Below are positions 5,946 through 6,109 of a DNA stretch of 6,109 nt, in pieces (the first letter of the stretch is position 1; the number at the start of each line of letters is the position of its first letter). Both the position numbers and the translations under genes were made by a program. The notes beneath the pieces were generated by a model. It ran no database searches, was not told where the DNA came from, and saw nothing but the letters and a program-made list of their open reading frames with translations. This DNA is from Bacteroidota bacterium (lineage in GTDB: Bacteria; Bacteroidota; Bacteroidia; Bacteroidales; UBA10428), in assembly GCA_029268165.1 (NCBI GenBank), contig JAJUGM010000216.1, positions 1-6,109 on the forward strand. Reading direction: 5' to 3'.

Positions 5946-5991
5946 ATTGCTACATTCTTTTATTTCAATAATTTAACGTGAGTTCGGGCAT

Positions 5992-6109
5992 TTATTTTAA
6001 ATGGTAAATTGTTTTGGACATCAATACAGAAGGTTTCCTTTCGAAAAATTGATAAGCAGCAATAGCACCCCAGATATTTATGATGGCATTAACCGGACTC
6101 CTATGCCTG
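5992..6109 (-). CDS. C-terminal end of an unidentified protein (5' partial, opposite strand)
   Basis: Reading leftward from 6108, 38 residues precede a TAA at 5994-5992. They contain HRSPVNAIINIWGAIAAY, then FERKPSVLMSK and TIYHLK at the end. The codons for the SPVNAIINIWGAIAA stretch are strongly of the purine-N-pyrimidine type (AGT, AAT, GCC, ATC, GCT, ATT), which supports real coding. The alanine/isoleucine/tryptophan-rich stretch could be a helix or a membrane segment. I do not recognise the family. The frame directly opposite is also open from an ATG at 6001 to the right edge, so strand assignment is not certain. If real, the gene converges on the operon. Confidence 0.5.
   Translation of the reverse strand, partial: RHRSPVNAIINIWGAIAAYQFFERKPSVLMSKTIYHLK

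Overview
The window looks like a Bacteroidota (Bacteroidetes) chromosome segment. It is AT-rich. None of the starts has a clear Shine-Dalgarno sequence; A/T-rich stretches precede them instead. Exported proteins dominate, with Bacteroidota-style signal peptides (short MKK/MKT starts, LSC/ISC lipoboxes, cleavage before Q). The OmpA-family protein is of a type I recognise from this phylum. I cannot name a genus.

Layout: positions 1-266 hold the end of a LytTR DNA-binding domain, the output half of a response regulator. A 254-base gap follows, carrying a tandem pair of TTCATCAC repeats, and then a small lipoprotein gene (521-1072). The next gap, 1073-1319, carries a second TTCATCAC pair with the same 20-base period and a long inverted repeat. 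It leads into five same-strand genes with gaps of about 16 to 63 bases, probably one operon. In order they are: an OmpA-family protein (1320-2636), a lipoprotein with a surface-export-like tail after its cysteine (2668-3603), two tandem paralogues of a small exported protein, one soluble and one a lipoprotein (3653-4252 and 4309-4992), and a lipoprotein with YD/DUF4595-like repeats (5056-5793). After a G-rich and GATC-rich intergenic stretch, the end of an unidentified gene on the opposite strand enters at 5992-6109.

Reading: every complete gene encodes a protein predicted to leave the cytoplasm. Most should be anchored in the outer membrane or bound to peptidoglycan. The two 20-base-period repeat pairs sit upstream of the two transcription units, next to a LytTR gene. 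That geometry fits LytTR binding sites, so the simplest model is a small LytTR-controlled cell-envelope regulon. This model is inference; the repeats and the gene order are seen directly. No mobile-element gene, RNA gene or CRISPR array was found.
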